DNA from: Ascoidea asiatica
Taxonomy: Eukaryota; Ascomycota; Saccharomycetes; Ascoideales; Ascoideaceae
Direction of reading: 5' to 3'
Assembly (NCBI GenBank): GCA_001600695.1
Contig: BCKQ01000010.1
Location: forward strand, 9,028 to 73,027
DNA length: 64,000 bases
Made by a program: the position numbers and the translations under genes. The notes beneath the pieces were generated by a model. The model searched no databases. It saw nothing but the letters and a program-made list of their open reading frames with translations, and was not told where the DNA came from. This document shows, piece after piece, positions 23,268 to 31,920 of this stretch (its first letter is position 1; the number at the start of each line of letters is the position of its first letter).

Positions 23268-25127
23268 CTAATTATTTAAAAGATTTTCAGCTTCTTCATC
23301 AATATTCAATATGGTTTTCAATTTTTGGTATACTTGATCGTCATCTGTATCTTCAGAACCATAAGTATAAATTGAATAGATACCATAGATACATAATAAA
23401 GCAGAAGTTGCAAAGGCAATATATCCTTTTAATGTGAATCCTAGAGGTAATGGATTAGGTTGTTTTAATTCACCAGACAAGTCTAAGAAATTTTTGGAGT
23501 TACCAGCAGCATTACCTTTGAGAGGTATATTTGATTTTTTACAACAGTTTATAAAGGATTCAGTCAATTGTTGGGATTGGGAGTTTTGTAATAACTCAGG
23601 TGCTTCAATAAGAATAATTGCAAGCCCCTGTTCTAAATGCCAATCTAAATGGCAATGGAAAATCCATGCTCCGGGATTATCTGCCTTAAATCTTAATACA
23701 ACATACCCATTATTTTCAACATAAATGGTATCTCGGATTGCAGGAAATTTTGGAAAGTCACCATGATGTGATTCATTATAGGATTGAGGATTTTCATCAT
23801 CAAATTTTTCAGACCTTTGAATAACTTGAAAATTATGGCCGTGCAAATGAAAAGGGTGCCTATTCTGGTCTTTATTATTTAACACAATTTCTATAATTTC
23901 ATTGTGTTGTAATATGAAAGAATTTGTATTGGAGCCATATATTAAAGGATTATTGACTAAGTCTTTTGGAGCTGATAAAGCAGTTAATAAAGTTGGAATT
24001 TTGGGCTGGTTGAAAGTAATATTATTAAAAAAGGCATAATTTATACCATCTCCTAGATTATCCATGAAAAAATCTAAAGTTATTTGATAATCATAATCCT
24101 CGAATAATTCTATATTTTCTGAAGGTTTTAAATAGAAATCATCAAATGGATCTAAATCATTAACGTAATATTGATTTTGAGGTAAAGTTAAATTTTCATT
24201 ATAAACAATATAATTAGTTAAATTTAACTGTAAATTAGGTGGGACCTCATCCAACATTTCTTCATCAATTATATTCATAAATCTATAATTTTGATTAGTT
24301 GAGCTTTTAGTATGAATCAAAACAGAAACTCTTTGGGCAACAGTTAAGTATATCATATTGGTTTTAGTTGGATTAACATAGGTTCCATCAATTTCAATTA
24401 TAGTCATCTCATGATCTTCAAGATAAATATATTGAGATACAAAAACTCCAACATTGATTATTCTTAGAAGGTAAGTCTTATTCGGTTGAATATTCCAACT
24501 ATAGTTTTGGGTATCATTCAATAAAATATTTTGGGGAATTGGTTCAGCCCCAGTTGGGTTATATCTGGATAAAAATTCCGGAGTAATTTGATCATATTGT
24601 TTATGATACCAGTCAGAAATAGATAAAGTTGTTTCATAGTCGTATTCTATATTTAATTGTTTTTCTTTTTCATAGTCATGAATTATTAGTAAACCTCTTA
24701 AACCATCAAGATATTGAGAGCCAGTATGAGAATGGTACCAATAAGTACCATATTGATTATTCAAAGTGAAATTATAAACAAAAGTTTCATTTGGAGGAAT
24801 TGGACATTGGGTTATCATCTGTGCACCATCCATTAAATTAGTTCCATTTTGAAATAGACCATGGAAATGTAAAGAGGTGTCCTTATTTTCTAATTTATTT
24901 GTAAAGTGAATAATTAATGTGTCATTTGTATTTGCATGAATTATAGGTAGAGGCCATGAATTGTTAAATCCTATAACATTTTTTTCTTTTAGACCATCAG
25001 GATTTGCAGTTACCCAAGTTGCATCGAAATAGTAAGTGTGAACTTCAGCGCTGATTAATATTGGAAGTATTGATAAATTTATCAAAGATAAAAAATATAG
25101 GAACCGGGTATTGTTATTTAATCTCAT
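23268..25127 (-). CDS. FET3: Fet3-type multicopper ferroxidase
   Basis: 619 residues from ATG 25127. A reading frame reaching 25259 exists, but its first 44 codons lack a signal and translate an AT repeat; this ATG directly precedes the signal peptide (about residues 5-25). All copper ligands are visible: LHFHG and YWYHSH early, HPFHLHGH and FHCHLDWHLEQG late. Of the Fet3 iron-binding residues, the Asp four positions before the first His of HPFHLHGH is kept, and the Glu of LSEWYH is Asp here (ISDWYH). A single C-terminal membrane helix (AFATSALLCIYGIYSIYTYG) anchors it with the enzyme outside. Fet3 oxidises Fe(II) for the permease Ftr1 at the plasma membrane; Fet5 does so at the vacuole, and I cannot tell the two apart here. 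No FTR1 lies in the window. An Aft1-type site is found about 520 bp upstream. Confidence 0.93.
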   Translation of the reverse strand: MRLNNNTRFLYFLSLINLSILPILISAEVHTYYFDATWVTANPDGLKEKNVIGFNNSWPLPIIHANTNDTLIIHFTNKLENKDTSLHFHGLFQNGTNLMDGAQMITQCPIPPNETFVYNFTLNNQYGTYWYHSHTGSQYLDGLRGLLIIHDYEKEKQLNIEYDYETTLSISDWYHKQYDQITPEFLSRYNPTGAEPIPQNILLNDTQNYSWNIQPNKTYLLRIINVGVFVSQYIYLEDHEMTIIEIDGTYVNPTKTNMIYLTVAQRVSVLIHTKSSTNQNYRFMNIIDEEMLDEVPPNLQLNLTNYIVYNENLTLPQNQYYVNDLDPFDDFYLKPSENIELFEDYDYQITLDFFMDNLGDGINYAFFNNITFNQPKIPTLLTALSAPKDLVNNPLIYGSNTNSFILQHNEIIEIVLNNKDQNRHPFHLHGHNFQVIQRSEKFDDENPQSYNESHHGDFPKFPAIRDTIYVENNGYVVLRFKADNPGAWIFHCHLDWHLEQGLAIILIEAPELLQNSQSQQLTESFINCCKKSNIPLKGNAAGNSKNFLDLSGELKQPNPLPLGFTLKGYIAFATSALLCIYGIYSIYTYGSEDTDDDQVYQKLKTILNIDEEAENLLNN

Positions 25128-25141
25128 TTTCTTATAACTAA

Positions 25142-25175
25142 TGTGAATGAGGATATATATATATATATATATATG
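25142..25175. repeat. AT microsatellite in the FET3 leader
   Basis: A run of about 22 alternating A/T bases lies 20-50 bp upstream of the FET3 ATG and creates the spurious upstream extension of the frame. Confidence 0.8.
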
Positions 25176-25623
25176 TATCAATTCAAACTTAGAATAGTTT
25201 ATAATAATATTATTTCGATTTGTTGATGTAATGAGCAAATACTTCTCTTTAGTTCCCACCCAGACTTTGAATATGAGTTAACAGTTTTATAAGAAAAAAC
25301 CTGATCTACAAAAACTGAATTTAAATGCAAACAAAAAAAGTAACTGTTCCTTTTATCATATAAGTATTCTATTATCATTATAATTAAAACCCATATATTC
25401 AACCCTTTTTATTCAATCTCTCAGTCCAATCTTTCAGTATAAATTTCAGCTTATCATTTTTGTTTTTCCAGTTGTGATGGAAAAGATAAAATTTGAGATA
25501 TTGAATTATTGAGTTCCGAAATCTCAAAAGCGGTAATGGTTGGATTATAAGCATTTTTGTGCAGATGTGGCTAAACAGCCTTTATTATTGGGCAGAAACT
25601 ATTATCGTGGCGCATCATTAGGG

Positions 25624-25758
25624 GTGGCGGTAAACTATGCGGAAGATGCACCCGAGATGTGCTTTCATAAAAGTCTGACATCAGCCACATAATAATATTT
25701 CTATTTTTTTTTTCCTCAAGTCTGTGGCGAGAGTTGTCTCGGATCGGATTTACCGCCT
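25624..25758. promoter_or_regulatory. GGCGGTAAA inverted pair upstream of FET3
   Basis: GGCGGTAAA at about 25626-25634 faces TTTACCGCC at about 25749-25757, in an unusually GC-rich stretch that brackets the Aft1-like site. A related GCGGTAA lies near 25529. These may be regulator sites; the factor is unknown. Confidence 0.4.
25647..25654. promoter_or_regulatory. candidate Aft1 iron-response site
   Basis: TGCACCCG fits the Aft1 consensus YRCACCCR exactly and lies about 520 bp upstream of the FET3 ATG. The match is short, but FET3 is a classic Aft1 target in S. cerevisiae. Confidence 0.55.
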
Positions 25759-25985
25759 ACTCTGAAATGCTACTGTAACTTCAGAAAGTAACTTTAAGAA
25801 AAAAGGAGTTCAAGCTACCAGCAAAACTGTAAACAAAAATAAGCCCATACAAAAATTATATTGTTGCCCACTAACACAATACGATAAAAAGTCAAATACA
25901 AATATTATTAAACAAGTAAAGAATTAAAAAGAATNTGAAAATAAGAAAAGAATATAACTATTTCTCAAAATTGATGAATATGATC

Positions 25986-28900
25986 TTAATGGTTATCATA
26001 GAACTTTTTGAAAATAAAAGTCAATAATGTATCGGTTTCAAATTGAACCATACCATTGAATACTTCAATAGTTGGTTTATTTTCATATTGGTACTGTAAT
26101 AAATCGTCTAAAGTTATTTTTATAACCGCGTTGGGAATAATATTTTTACCATTATTATTACCAATTCCACTTATTCCTGAAGTTCCAATAATTATTTCAT
26201 TACCACTATTGAATTCAATTTCGATCAAAAATATTCCTATTTCATCTGATGAAAACATAAAGTTGATTCTATTTAACTCCATTAAACCACTTCCAAACTT
26301 TATTGTTTTAAGTATTTTATGTTCATAAAGATATTTTCCACTATATTTGAAGCTTCCAAACTGTGGAATTTTTCCTGTTTCTTTAAGTAATCTCTTTTGA
26401 TATAAATATTGCTTATTAAACAATTTCATTAACTTATTTTTTTTACCTATAAATAAGTTATCTTCCGGTTTTCTTTGTAACGTTAACATAGATTTTTCAA
26501 TATAATCGTTATAAACTTTTAACAAGCTTTTCAAATATTCTTCTTTTTCCTCCAATCCTTTTATTGTTTGTTTAATTAATTTAATCTCTTTTTCTCTTTT
26601 CAATCTTTGGTTATGTTTAGTTTTAATATCAAAAGCAATTTCATTTAATAACCTCTGAAAATTGTCTTCCCTATTAACCTTTCCTATTGAGTCTAATTCA
26701 AGAATTCTTTCTAATGCTAAACATTTCAAATCATGAAATGAAATTCTACTCAAATTAACACCTAATGAGCCTTGTTTATCTTTGGTATAAATACTTTTAT
26801 CTAACTTTTCATTCAGTTCATCGCTAATAATCTCTTTAAATTTAATTTCATCAACTCTACTAATTTTTTTAACTAATAACTCGTAAACATTTTCTGCTTC
26901 TTGAACTCTCATTATATAAAGTATGCATCTTTTGGCTTGAATTAATAAAGTATTAGTTTTCACATCATTGTTACTAATGTCTGTTGTCTCAGGATCTAAC
27001 ATTAGTCTAAATTCCTTTGATCCAATAATTAGTCTTAAATCTTTTGAATTTTTACTTAACTTTGCAATTTCAATCACATACTTTTTAAGTATATCATTCT
27101 CAACTCCATCTATATTTGATTTGGAGGTAGAATTGAAATCTGGGCATATAATTGAAGCATTATCTTTTATTAACTCAAATATTGTTATCATATCCTTGAT
27201 CTCAATTAATAGAGTTGGTTTTCTGTGGGCGATAATATCATCAAAAACTGTCATATTATAAACTGCTTCAACATCATCCACCCCTTTGATTAAGCTCTTA
27301 AGTATTTTTTTCACTCTTTCATTTAATGAATAAATAAATTCATTTAAAGGTTGTAAATAAACGTTTTCAATTCCAAATGGCTTCATGGAAAATACTTGGC
27401 AAATTACTATTGAAATTTCCCTTAAATTTTCTTTTAAGCTTTTACTTATTAGCACTTCTAGACCAAAATTTTCTGGTGATTTTAATACCATATTTAAATA
27501 ATTTTCGATGAATATATTACCAATGAGCCCTAAATGAGTTTTTTCGTTACTTGTGGGAAATTTTTTAATAGAATTTTTGTAGATGGTATAGCAAATACAC
27601 CTTATATGCAAAGGAAAAAAATCATTCAAATCCTTTTCGGAATTCAAGCTCTCTTTAAGCTTTTGTTCTATGATACTTACAAGAATATTAGTTAATTCTC
27701 TTAGATGCTGCATGTTGTTAACGAATTTTGTCCTGATCACAGGCTGCTGAATTATCTCTTCAACAGTAAGTTGTTGATTTGCTATTATTTTTTTACCTTT
27801 CTTTTTGCTTTCTTCAATCAAAAAGTTTTCGTAGATTTTAATAGGGTTATATTCAAGTGATATATTCTCATAACTTGAAACATGAACCACAAAATCTTGT
27901 GTTAATCTTCTTAGTTTCTTCTTTTGATAGAGGCATGAATTGAATAAAATTATTAACCTACTAATAGAAAAGTTAAAACCAGGAATAAATTCATCAATAT
28001 ACTTTACATTTTGCTCAAAAATCGTGTCAATTATTTTGATCATCAATCTTACAAACAAAAACTCCTCTCTTTTAGGAACAATTTGTTTTTTGTTATGCAA
28101 CTGAGTTGAGGAATATGAAGACCTAGAGCTACCTAAAATTATCTCTATGTCTTTAAAAATAATAAACTTATCTAGACTAAAGATTTTTAAAATGTATGTC
28201 TGCACTTCCTTTTTACTTTTGATCAAAGCTTCTAGCTGATCTCTTTTGATAACCTGTTTTTGACGAACAAATTTTTCAACTATTCTAGCTAAGTAAACAG
28301 GTTGTGTTTGCAATATATAAAATAAACTTTGATAATTTTCTATTATAGTTCTTGTAGATTTGTTAAGGCTTGTGATATCAATCAACCCAACATTCGGATT
28401 AGGAGAATTTACTTTATAGCCTTCATACCCATTTCTTCGCAATTTTGTCAATTCATCCAAAGTCATTTTATTTTTAACCAATAGGTTGATTTTAACATCC
28501 AATTTAGCATTGATTTCTTCATATTTTTTGATGGAAACTGTTTTAAATTTTATTTCTTGTCTCAAATTGCTTAAAATCATTTCTTCTTGGAAATCTTTTT
28601 CAGTGTCATTCAATAAATGTGCGTAATTTTTGACAATACCCAAAGGTGGATTTTCCATCATAATTAGTTTTTGATAGGAATTTTGTGCGTTTCTTGATCT
28701 AATATAATTTTGAACTATAATAACCTTATCGACATTTGTTTGATAGTAATCTAGCATTGCAATGAACTTTTTTCTCAAAAAACCGGCTCTTATGATAGCT
28801 TGTAGCTGGATAATCCCATGGGTACAGAATTGCAATTCTTCAATAATTATTTCAGTCTTGTACCTAGAAAGTAACCCTTTTATTAAAGATTGAATATTGA

Positions 28901-31346
28901 TGCATGATTCTTGAACGCTATGTGACTCTATTTTTATATGAAAGTTGAGTAGTAAACTTCTACAGGCTCTTCCTCTTATCAAAGCAGTTAGGTCACCCAA
29001 CTTTGCTTCATTGACATCTATTGTGTCAAGAATAAAATTCAAATGTTTCCTCAAAATTGCACCCCTAGAAATGCTTTGAAGCTCAATTATTGATAAACCA
29101 GATTTTTCTAAGTTGCAATCAATACTTTTGAATCTTGAACCAATTAAAGTCTTTCTAATTATACTTTGAAGTAATAAGGTCTTTTCTGTAACATCAGGAG
29201 AATGAATAAATGCCCTCATTTTAGAAACTCTTGAACGTGTCAAATTTGACCTAATTTTGGATTGAATTTTTTTGATAGATGAATCTGCAATCATATCTAT
29301 GTAATTTAGTTTATTCGTAATACTTTTTTTAGTATTTCTATATCGAACTATACTTTGAATTTGAATAATTCCCCAAATAAATTTGTTCAATAGATAATGT
29401 TTTACCATTAATTCATTTCGGACACAATTTCCTTTAATGACTGCTTTTAATTGGCTGAAAGAATCTGCTTGTGAATGAATAATCTGATCTCTTTCAATTT
29501 TAGTTTTAGATGCTAAAATTAACCTTATTCGGGATTGAAGTCTTGTTATTGACTTTATAAAATTAGCATTGCCAACTATGAAATCTTTCTGATTTTTCAT
29601 TAGGTAAAGTCTGAAGAGATTTCCTCTGATTTTGCTCTGCAATGATACTATAGTTTCATACGGATTATGTCGAAGTACCTTTTTACGTAATTTTTTAAGG
29701 TATCTCCTANTTAACTTTGATCTAATAACAGATTGAATATCAACCAATAATGGGGTTATTTTCTTTTGGAATTTGAGTTCTTTAAACTTCTTTGAATTTC
29801 TAAATTGGAATGAACGGATGATAGATTGTAAATGTAAAATCTCCCCTTCAAAACTCAATAAAATTAATTTATTCACAAACATTTTATATCGAAAAACAGA
29901 GCCTCTGGATAGAGCTTGAAATTTTATGATATTGTTGATGCAAGTATCAAGTTCTGTTTCACCTATATCATTTATATCTTCACTGCTTTCTTGTTCAATT
30001 TTGGATTTTTCTTGAGTAGAGATTTGTAGTCCTTGTTTTTCTACAAGATTCAATCTCTCTATTTCCTTTCGACATTCAACTTCCATTGCTTTCTCTTCGT
30101 TATAAGGAATTTCCTTAATCTCAAGTTCTTCTTGAAAAGAAACACTTTTTCTTCTGGGTCTTGAGAGCGATTTTTTTGTATCAGTTTGAGATGTAATAAA
30201 CGAATTGAAATTACTCAATTTTGTGTTTGAGCTTTCAAGAATTTTTTGTGAATTCTGAATTTCATCCTCAGTAAAATCCAATTTTCCTATCAAATTATTC
30301 ATTTTTGGGGTATTGAAATCTTGAAAGTTAACAAGCATATAACTTAAAGCATGAATACAAAAGATAACTTTTGGAATATTTTTCTTGTCATATAGATCAG
30401 TTAGTTCAAATCTAAATAAATCCGGCATTCCAAGAATATCCAAAAGCTTGAAAAAGCAGTTTATATTTTCAGTATGACGGAATTGAAGATTTTTTGAAGA
30501 AGGAATTATTCTTTTAACAAGACTTGGACTGATTTTTTTAGTTAATTTGGCTAATATCACACCATCCCTCAAAGCATTATTAGTTAGCTCGTACTCCGAA
30601 GGCAAAATTTCATCAATCAAATTTTCAATCCATTCTTTAGCTTCGGCAATTCTACAAAGATATTCATAACCCTGGAGATCAGTTCTTTGATGATCAAACA
30701 AAAATGGATTTAAATCGCAAGGATCTATATCATTGGATATAGTAAGTTTTTTTCTACCTTTCATACCAACCACATCAACATCCATCTCAAAATTATATTT
30801 ATCATTTGGAATTTTAGACAACCTTTCTGGAGAAGACACTAGAATGTTGTTCACAAAGGAAAGCTGTCTTTTGGGAAGAGTTTGAGTTTCGTATTTAGCA
30901 GAAGAGGAAGCATTATTCTTTAAGCTTACGAAGCTTTTCGACAAGTCAGAAACCNTTGGTGTAGAGGACCTAAGAGTAGAAGGCTTATTTTGAGCTTCGC
31001 CTATACTATCACTGGAACTTTCCTTTGAAGTCGAAGTGTTTGAAATCAATGACGAAGAGGATGATAATTTATTTGATAGAGATCCAAAATCAGTCTTAAT
31101 AGTAGGATTATCTACTATATTAACTTTTGTTGAAACCTTCAAAGGAAAAGAGCGAAGTGATGAAGGAGAAGAATTCTTCAAAGAATTTGAAGATTTGTTG
31201 AATCTTTTGATAGGGCTTGGGGTTCTTGTTCGATTTGGACTCCTGAAAGATGACCTAGAATCNAGTGTAGTTGTTTGACTGTCGCTGAGATTATTTATAT
31301 TATTAAGATATCTGGAAGTTATACTGTTTGTTTTTGCAGGAACCAT
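25986..31346 (-). CDS. IQG1: IQGAP-related cytokinesis scaffold
   Basis: 1,786 residues from ATG 31346, against 1,495 in S. cerevisiae Iqg1. A Ser-rich disordered N-terminus (residues 1-200) precedes a calponin-homology domain (about 225-335, with EAKEWIENLIDEILP and LRDGVILAKL). At least a dozen IQ-like motifs follow at about 470-885, mostly in the form (I/L)QSxIRxxxxR. Next come a GAP-related domain (about 1000-1430) and a RasGAP C-terminal domain (about 1560-1720). Iqg1 bundles actin through the CH domain, binds the light chain Mlc1 and calmodulin through the IQ repeats, and organises the contractile ring at the bud neck. Two N bases fall in the disordered N-terminus and one near 29710 in the IQ region. 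Next on this strand downstream is FET3. Confidence 0.96.
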   Translation of the reverse strand: MVPAKTNSITSRYLNNINNLSDSQTTTXDSRSSFRSPNRTRTPSPIKRFNKSSNSLKNSSPSSLRSFPLKVSTKVNIVDNPTIKTDFGSLSNKLSSSSSLISNTSTSKESSSDSIGEAQNKPSTLRSSTPXVSDLSKSFVSLKNNASSSAKYETQTLPKRQLSFVNNILVSSPERLSKIPNDKYNFEMDVDVVGMKGRKKLTISNDIDPCDLNPFLFDHQRTDLQGYEYLCRIAEAKEWIENLIDEILPSEYELTNNALRDGVILAKLTKKISPSLVKRIIPSSKNLQFRHTENINCFFKLLDILGMPDLFRFELTDLYDKKNIPKVIFCIHALSYMLVNFQDFNTPKMNNLIGKLDFTEDEIQNSQKILESSNTKLSNFNSFITSQTDTKKSLSRPRRKSVSFQEELEIKEIPYNEEKAMEVECRKEIERLNLVEKQGLQISTQEKSKIEQESSEDINDIGETELDTCINNIIKFQALSRGSVFRYKMFVNKLILLSFEGEILHLQSIIRSFQFRNSKKFKELKFQKKITPLLVDIQSVIRSKLXRRYLKKLRKKVLRHNPYETIVSLQSKIRGNLFRLYLMKNQKDFIVGNANFIKSITRLQSRIRLILASKTKIERDQIIHSQADSFSQLKAVIKGNCVRNELMVKHYLLNKFIWGIIQIQSIVRYRNTKKSITNKLNYIDMIADSSIKKIQSKIRSNLTRSRVSKMRAFIHSPDVTEKTLLLQSIIRKTLIGSRFKSIDCNLEKSGLSIIELQSISRGAILRKHLNFILDTIDVNEAKLGDLTALIRGRACRSLLLNFHIKIESHSVQESCINIQSLIKGLLSRYKTEIIIEELQFCTHGIIQLQAIIRAGFLRKKFIAMLDYYQTNVDKVIIVQNYIRSRNAQNSYQKLIMMENPPLGIVKNYAHLLNDTEKDFQEEMILSNLRQEIKFKTVSIKKYEEINAKLDVKINLLVKNKMTLDELTKLRRNGYEGYKVNSPNPNVGLIDITSLNKSTRTIIENYQSLFYILQTQPVYLARIVEKFVRQKQVIKRDQLEALIKSKKEVQTYILKIFSLDKFIIFKDIEIILGSSRSSYSSTQLHNKKQIVPKREEFLFVRLMIKIIDTIFEQNVKYIDEFIPGFNFSISRLIILFNSCLYQKKKLRRLTQDFVVHVSSYENISLEYNPIKIYENFLIEESKKKGKKIIANQQLTVEEIIQQPVIRTKFVNNMQHLRELTNILVSIIEQKLKESLNSEKDLNDFFPLHIRCICYTIYKNSIKKFPTSNEKTHLGLIGNIFIENYLNMVLKSPENFGLEVLISKSLKENLREISIVICQVFSMKPFGIENVYLQPLNEFIYSLNERVKKILKSLIKGVDDVEAVYNMTVFDDIIAHRKPTLLIEIKDMITIFELIKDNASIICPDFNSTSKSNIDGVENDILKKYVIEIAKLSKNSKDLRLIIGSKEFRLMLDPETTDISNNDVKTNTLLIQAKRCILYIMRVQEAENVYELLVKKISRVDEIKFKEIISDELNEKLDKSIYTKDKQGSLGVNLSRISFHDLKCLALERILELDSIGKVNREDNFQRLLNEIAFDIKTKHNQRLKREKEIKLIKQTIKGLEEKEEYLKSLLKVYNDYIEKSMLTLQRKPEDNLFIGKKNKLMKLFNKQYLYQKRLLKETGKIPQFGSFKYSGKYLYEHKILKTIKFGSGLMELNRINFMFSSDEIGIFLIEIEFNSGNEIIIGTSGISGIGNNNGKNIIPNAVIKITLDDLLQYQYENKPTIEVFNGMVQFETDTLLTFIFKKFYDNH

Positions 31347-31920
31347 TTTCTAACTGTAGGTTTAACACAAAAAGATTGTTTTCTGGATCTTTTTTCTCAA
31401 AACTGTAAATTACTTAGAAAAGTTTCCTTCTTTAGAACCTTAGAAATCTGCATATAATATATTTTTAATAAAGTTTGATTTAAGTATTAACTCAAAATTT
31501 TATGTTAAAGGACCACTACGTACTTTAGAGCAAAGATAAAACACATAATTGACTTTTGTTTGTCTGGTTTGATAGCGAAAACATTATCTCATATTCTTAC
31601 GAAAAAATAAACAATTAAAAGACTTCTCCTAAAAGGGATAGAAGTAAACATTAAAGGTACTCCCATAAACATGGATTCTTTAATTAAAGAAACGTGACGG
31701 AACCAATTTTTCTAGAGAGTTTTTCAATGAAGCTTAAATAAACTAGTAAACTTAATGTCTACGTTCTTTTGATCAACTGTACTACATTTCTACTCGCCGG
31801 AGGGTTAGAATGTACCTAAGTAACACTGCAGTGTCAAATTTAATTTTGACCATTTAATTTACATAAAATCATTTAAAATATTAATCGTTAATTAAAGGAT
31901 GCAAAAAATAATTGAAGGTA
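31347..31920. other. intergenic, IQG1 promoter and ROG1-like 3' end
   Basis: Spacer of 574 bp between two tandem minus-strand genes. No further gene seen. Confidence 0.6.
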
